A DNA stretch of 8,000 bases from an uncultured Roseburia sp. (GTDB taxonomy: Bacteria > Bacillota > Clostridia > Lachnospirales > Lachnospiraceae). Location: positions 1-8,000 of the forward strand of contig CAMENQ010000098.1 of assembly GCA_945928585.1 (NCBI GenBank), given 5' to 3'. Made by a program: the position numbers and the translations under genes. The notes under the pieces are model-generated. The model was not told where the DNA came from, made no database searches, and saw only the letters and a program-made list of their open reading frames with translations. This document shows, one piece after another, positions 6,906 to 8,000 of this stretch (within the stretch, counting starts at the first letter, position 1; every line of letters begins with the position of its first letter).

Positions 6906-8000
6906 TTATTCTTGTGTAGGATTATTTACCGTATCGTTATTGCCTGTCTGATTTTCCACATTATCTGCATCTTCTGCTCCCTGTGGAATATTCTGCATTC
7001 CCTGTTCTCCGTCAGCATCCCCGTTAGGATTGTCGGTAATAGGAACTTCCGGCTGTGTATTTTCATTATTTCCCTCAGCAGGAGCATCCGGAAATACCTG
7101 TAAATACGGAAGCACTTCTGTCATTATGGCACTGAAAAGCTTTGATGTAACAGATGAAGCAACACTGTCTCCCTTAGGATTATCAACTACCGTGTAGCAG
7201 ACAACCTGTGGATTTTCATAATCGGCAAAGCCTATAAATGAATATACATACTCTCCGTTTCCTCTAGGAAGCTTTTCTGCCGTACCTGTTTTTCCACTTA
7301 TAATATATCCGTCTACGCTTGCCGTTGTTCCCGTACCTGCTTCTACCGTATCCACCATAGCAGATTTTACTATGTCAGAGGTTTCCTTTGTTATGTTCTG
7401 CTTGATTGGTGTAACGCCTACCTCTTCCACAACACCGCCCCTTGTATTTAATATCTCCTTAACTACATGTGGCTGGTAATAATAACCTCCATTTATAAGA
7501 GAGCAAAAGCCTGTGGCAAGCTGAACCATAGTTACGTTAAAGCTTTGTCCGAAAGAGCTTGTGGCAAGATTTATTGGTTTCATATTTTCCTTTGTAAATA
7601 AAAGCCCTGCACAGCTTGCCTCTCCCGGCAGGTCTATGCCTGTCTTCATTCCAAAATTAAATCTTTCCTGATATGATGCAAATAAATCAATTCCAAGACT
7701 GGCTCCTATCTGCATAAGTGCGTCATTGCATGAATAGGCGATTGCCTGATGTACCGTTATGGTTCCGTGACCGGAACGCTTATGACAGCCTATATTGTAA
7801 CCGCCCAGAGTTTCAGAACCGTCACAGACAAATGTCTGATTTACATTTATCGTTCCTTCCTCCAAAGCTGCTGCCACTGTAAACGGCTTAAAAGTAGAAC
7901 CCGGCTCAAAGGAATCATTAAGACAGAAATTTCTCCACATCTGATTCATTGCCTTAAGCTTATCTTCTTCTGACATTACAGCCTGTTCCTCTGCCGTATA
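6906..8000 (-). CDS. Class B penicillin-binding protein, C-terminal part (start beyond window edge)
   Basis: The reading frame stays open to position 8000, so 364 C-terminal residues are present and the membrane anchor and dimerisation domain are missing; the ATG at 7974-7976 is internal. Numbering from the first residue in the window, the transpeptidase domain has EPGSTFK with nucleophile Ser35 and Lys38, SCN at 90-92, LPGEA at 125-129, and SGKTGTAEKLPRG with the canonical KTGT at 237-240. Cys59 and Cys72 form the same CX12C pair as in the downstream PBP. After EVLPYLQV the protein ends in about 60 residues rich in Asn, Glu, Asp, Gly and Pro, low in complexity and without a PASTA domain; it is probably a disordered extracellular tail. 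By position it corresponds to pbpB/spoVD of Bacillus subtilis, and the intact motif suggests it is the main septal transpeptidase partner of the FtsW-type protein. That role is inference. Confidence 0.93.
   Translation of the reverse strand, partial: YTAEEQAVMSEEDKLKAMNQMWRNFCLNDSFEPGSTFKPFTVAAALEEGTINVNQTFVCDGSETLGGYNIGCHKRSGHGTITVHQAIAYSCNDALMQIGASLGIDLFASYQERFNFGMKTGIDLPGEASCAGLLFTKENMKPINLATSSFGQSFNVTMVQLATGFCSLINGGYYYQPHVVKEILNTRGGVVEEVGVTPIKQNITKETSDIVKSAMVDTVEAGTGTTASVDGYIISGKTGTAEKLPRGNGEYVYSFIGFADYENPQVVCYTVVDNPKGDSVASSVTSKLFSAIMTEVLPYLQVFPDAPAEGNNENTQPEVPITDNPNGDADGEQGMQNIPQGAEDADNVENQTGNNDTVNNPTQE

Noticed and set aside
7974..7976. ATG at 7976 as the start of the upstream PBP
   Set aside because: The frame is open to position 8000 and the residues before the ATG match the paralogue; a PBP starting here would lack its membrane anchor and dimerisation domain.
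1..8000. A novel defence, mobile or secondary-metabolite system
   Set aside because: All coding sequence is accounted for by standard cell-wall and division genes on one strand; no integrase, transposase, repeat array or unknown gene is present.

Overview
The window is a piece of a division and cell-wall (dcw) cluster from a low-GC Gram-positive bacterium. Every real gene lies on the minus strand, so transcription runs from position 8000 towards position 1. The AT-rich codon usage, strong AGGAG-type ribosome binding sites, tandem SpoVD-like class B penicillin-binding proteins and a murA next to ftsQ/divIB all point to the Clostridia. Lachnospiraceae is my best guess, but that is inference from gene order and sequence flavour, not a computed placement.

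In transcription order the layout is: a class B PBP cut at its 5' end by the window edge (6906-8000); a second, paralogous class B PBP (5086-6858); mraY (4054-5010); murD (2655-4034); a SEDS glycosyltransferase of the FtsW/SpoVE type (1499-2632); murA (173-1465); and the first 67 codons of ftsQ/divIB (1-201). Spacers are 19 to 75 bases and murA overlaps ftsQ, so this looks like one operon. The window is almost fully coding; the longest gene-free stretch is 75 bases.

The genes work on one pathway. MurA commits UDP-GlcNAc to peptidoglycan synthesis. MurD adds D-glutamate to UDP-MurNAc-L-Ala. MraY moves the finished pentapeptide precursor to undecaprenyl phosphate. The FtsW-type polymerase and its partner class B PBPs polymerise and crosslink lipid II at the septum or spore cortex. 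FtsQ/DivIB scaffolds the division complex. The usual neighbours murE, murF and murG are absent from the places where they normally sit.

The most notable item is a long hairpin followed by a T-rich tract between the two PBP genes. It starts five bases after the upstream stop codon, and its arms hold both the only good Shine-Dalgarno sequence and the GTG start of the downstream PBP. Other points are a KTA in place of KTG in the second PBP, a paired cysteine motif shared by both PBPs that recalls the SpoVD redox switch, and a near-consensus promoter before mraY. I see no mobile element, CRISPR array, RNA gene or wholly novel system here.
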